Below, piece by piece: positions 32,573 through 33,103 of a stretch of DNA of 33,103 nucleotides. Origin of the DNA: JBMNCR01 sp049366695 (GTDB taxonomy: Bacteria; Bacillota; Clostridia; Eubacteriales; Alkalibacteraceae). The position numbers and the translations under genes are program-made. The notes beneath the pieces are model-generated. The model saw nothing but the letters and a program-made list of their open reading frames with translations, was not told the DNA's origin and searched no databases. Every line of letters begins with the position of its first letter. The stretch's first letter is position 1. The DNA lies in contig JBMNCR010000045.1 of the NCBI GenBank assembly GCA_049366695.1, positions 1-33,103 on the forward strand, in the 5' to 3' direction.

Positions 32573-33103
32573 TTATTCCTTCATCAACTTTTCTAAGATA
32601 TCTTGTTGTATTTTTAACTCTTCGGTTTCTATTGCAACGTATTTTTTGTAATATTTTTTTAATAATATTTTAAGCTCTATACAATTGATATTGCTCCAAA
32701 TCTTCTTTAATTTCTAGATACTCCTGATATCCTTTAATGGTCTGAAATAATTTATATAAATCATAATTTTTTTGAAAGTAATTCATCACCCAAGATATAA
32801 TCTCTTTATCCAAATTTTCAGGATTTTCTATGTATAATTGATAACTACTCAATTTATAATCTAGTGTTGTTGTAACTATAATTATTTGCCTTGACCGGAT
32901 TTATATGAACATATCTTATGATCTTCATCAATAGATGTGCATGGTTATCCATAATACAGGATGCGGCTATTTGAATTATTCCTTCAGTTTCTACTTCTTT
33001 AAGCACCTTTAAAAAATATTTCTTATCTCTATATTCTTTAAATATATATGCGTTGTTGTTGTCTCTCATTATTATATGATAGTGTGCTGTTACGCTTAGT
33101 TGC
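32573..33103 (-). pseudogene. REP-associated Y1 transposase relic, cut by the window edge
   Basis: On the minus strand, from the window edge: VTAHYHIIMRDNNNAYIFKE, then ASCIMDNHAHLLMK, where the His pair of the Y1 HUH motif is visible. IIRYVHINPVKAN follows directly, although relatives have some 50 residues between these blocks, so an in-frame deletion is likely. A one-base frameshift near 32857 leads to DYKLSSYQLYIENPENL (32670-32852), and another shift near 32670 to KYVAIETEELKIQQ ending at 32573. The N-terminus lies beyond the right edge. Such transposases process single-stranded REP hairpins; this one must be inactive. Confidence 0.8.

Noticed and set aside
1..33103. CRISPR array, integrase with attachment sites, or complete prophage
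   Set aside because: No regularly spaced repeats, no intact recombinase and no phage structural genes were found; holin and amidase are isolated.

Overview
The window is very AT-rich DNA with Shine-Dalgarno-led genes (AGGAGG-type sites, several TTG and GTG starts) and strong sigma-A type promoters. Together with SPP1-type holin, PadR, TipAS and PRK06851-family genes, this points to an anaerobic low-GC Firmicute of the class Clostridia. No species can be named from the sequence alone. Most of the window is chromosomal metabolism and small regulated transport cassettes; the last 2 kb and several gaps are littered with decaying genes.

Layout. 1-1.2 kb: a TetR regulator and a tRNA-Lys(CUU). 1.4-7.6 kb: the gltB-gltD glutamate synthase operon (minus strand) with its own promoter. 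8.2-10 kb: an orphan soluble PAS histidine kinase. 10.5-11.7 kb: a nitronate monooxygenase-like flavoprotein behind a promoter carrying two identical palindromic operators. 12.2-13.2 kb: a peptidoglycan amidase with two binding domains. 14.0-14.8 kb: a MerR-TipAS regulator with a 19-bp-spacer promoter. 14.8-17.6 kb: an ArsR-controlled operon (arsR, CSCSS permease, thioredoxin-like protein, two overlapping half-permeases). 17.9-19.9 kb: an MFS transporter and a HAD phosphatase. 20.0-21.2 kb: padR and a DUF1638 gene behind a 47-bp palindrome. 21.3-24.5 kb: the nadA-nadB-nadC operon for de novo NAD synthesis, with a palindromic operator. 24.8-25.0 kb: an unlisted holin gene lacking a normal start codon. 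25.7-26.8 kb: a PRK06851-type duplicated P-loop protein.

27.0-31.3 kb is the most interesting unit. A complete cobalamin riboswitch with promoter and terminator stands upstream of a flavin-binding lipoprotein fused to a periplasmic-type binding protein, followed by a BtuC/FecC-type permease and an ATPase. The riboswitch makes a corrinoid the likely cargo. The flavinylation motif suggests a redox step at the cell surface. The fusion gene is split by what looks like a single-base deletion.

31.3-33.1 kb: an ISAs1-family transposase remnant, a DUF4177 gene, a small membrane protein, a start-less fragment, and a multiply frameshifted Y1 (REP-associated) transposase running off the right edge. A 46-bp repeat occurs both before nadA and before the ISAs1 remnant. 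Several other intergenic stretches hold short open frames that read like decayed small genes; these are marked as tentative.
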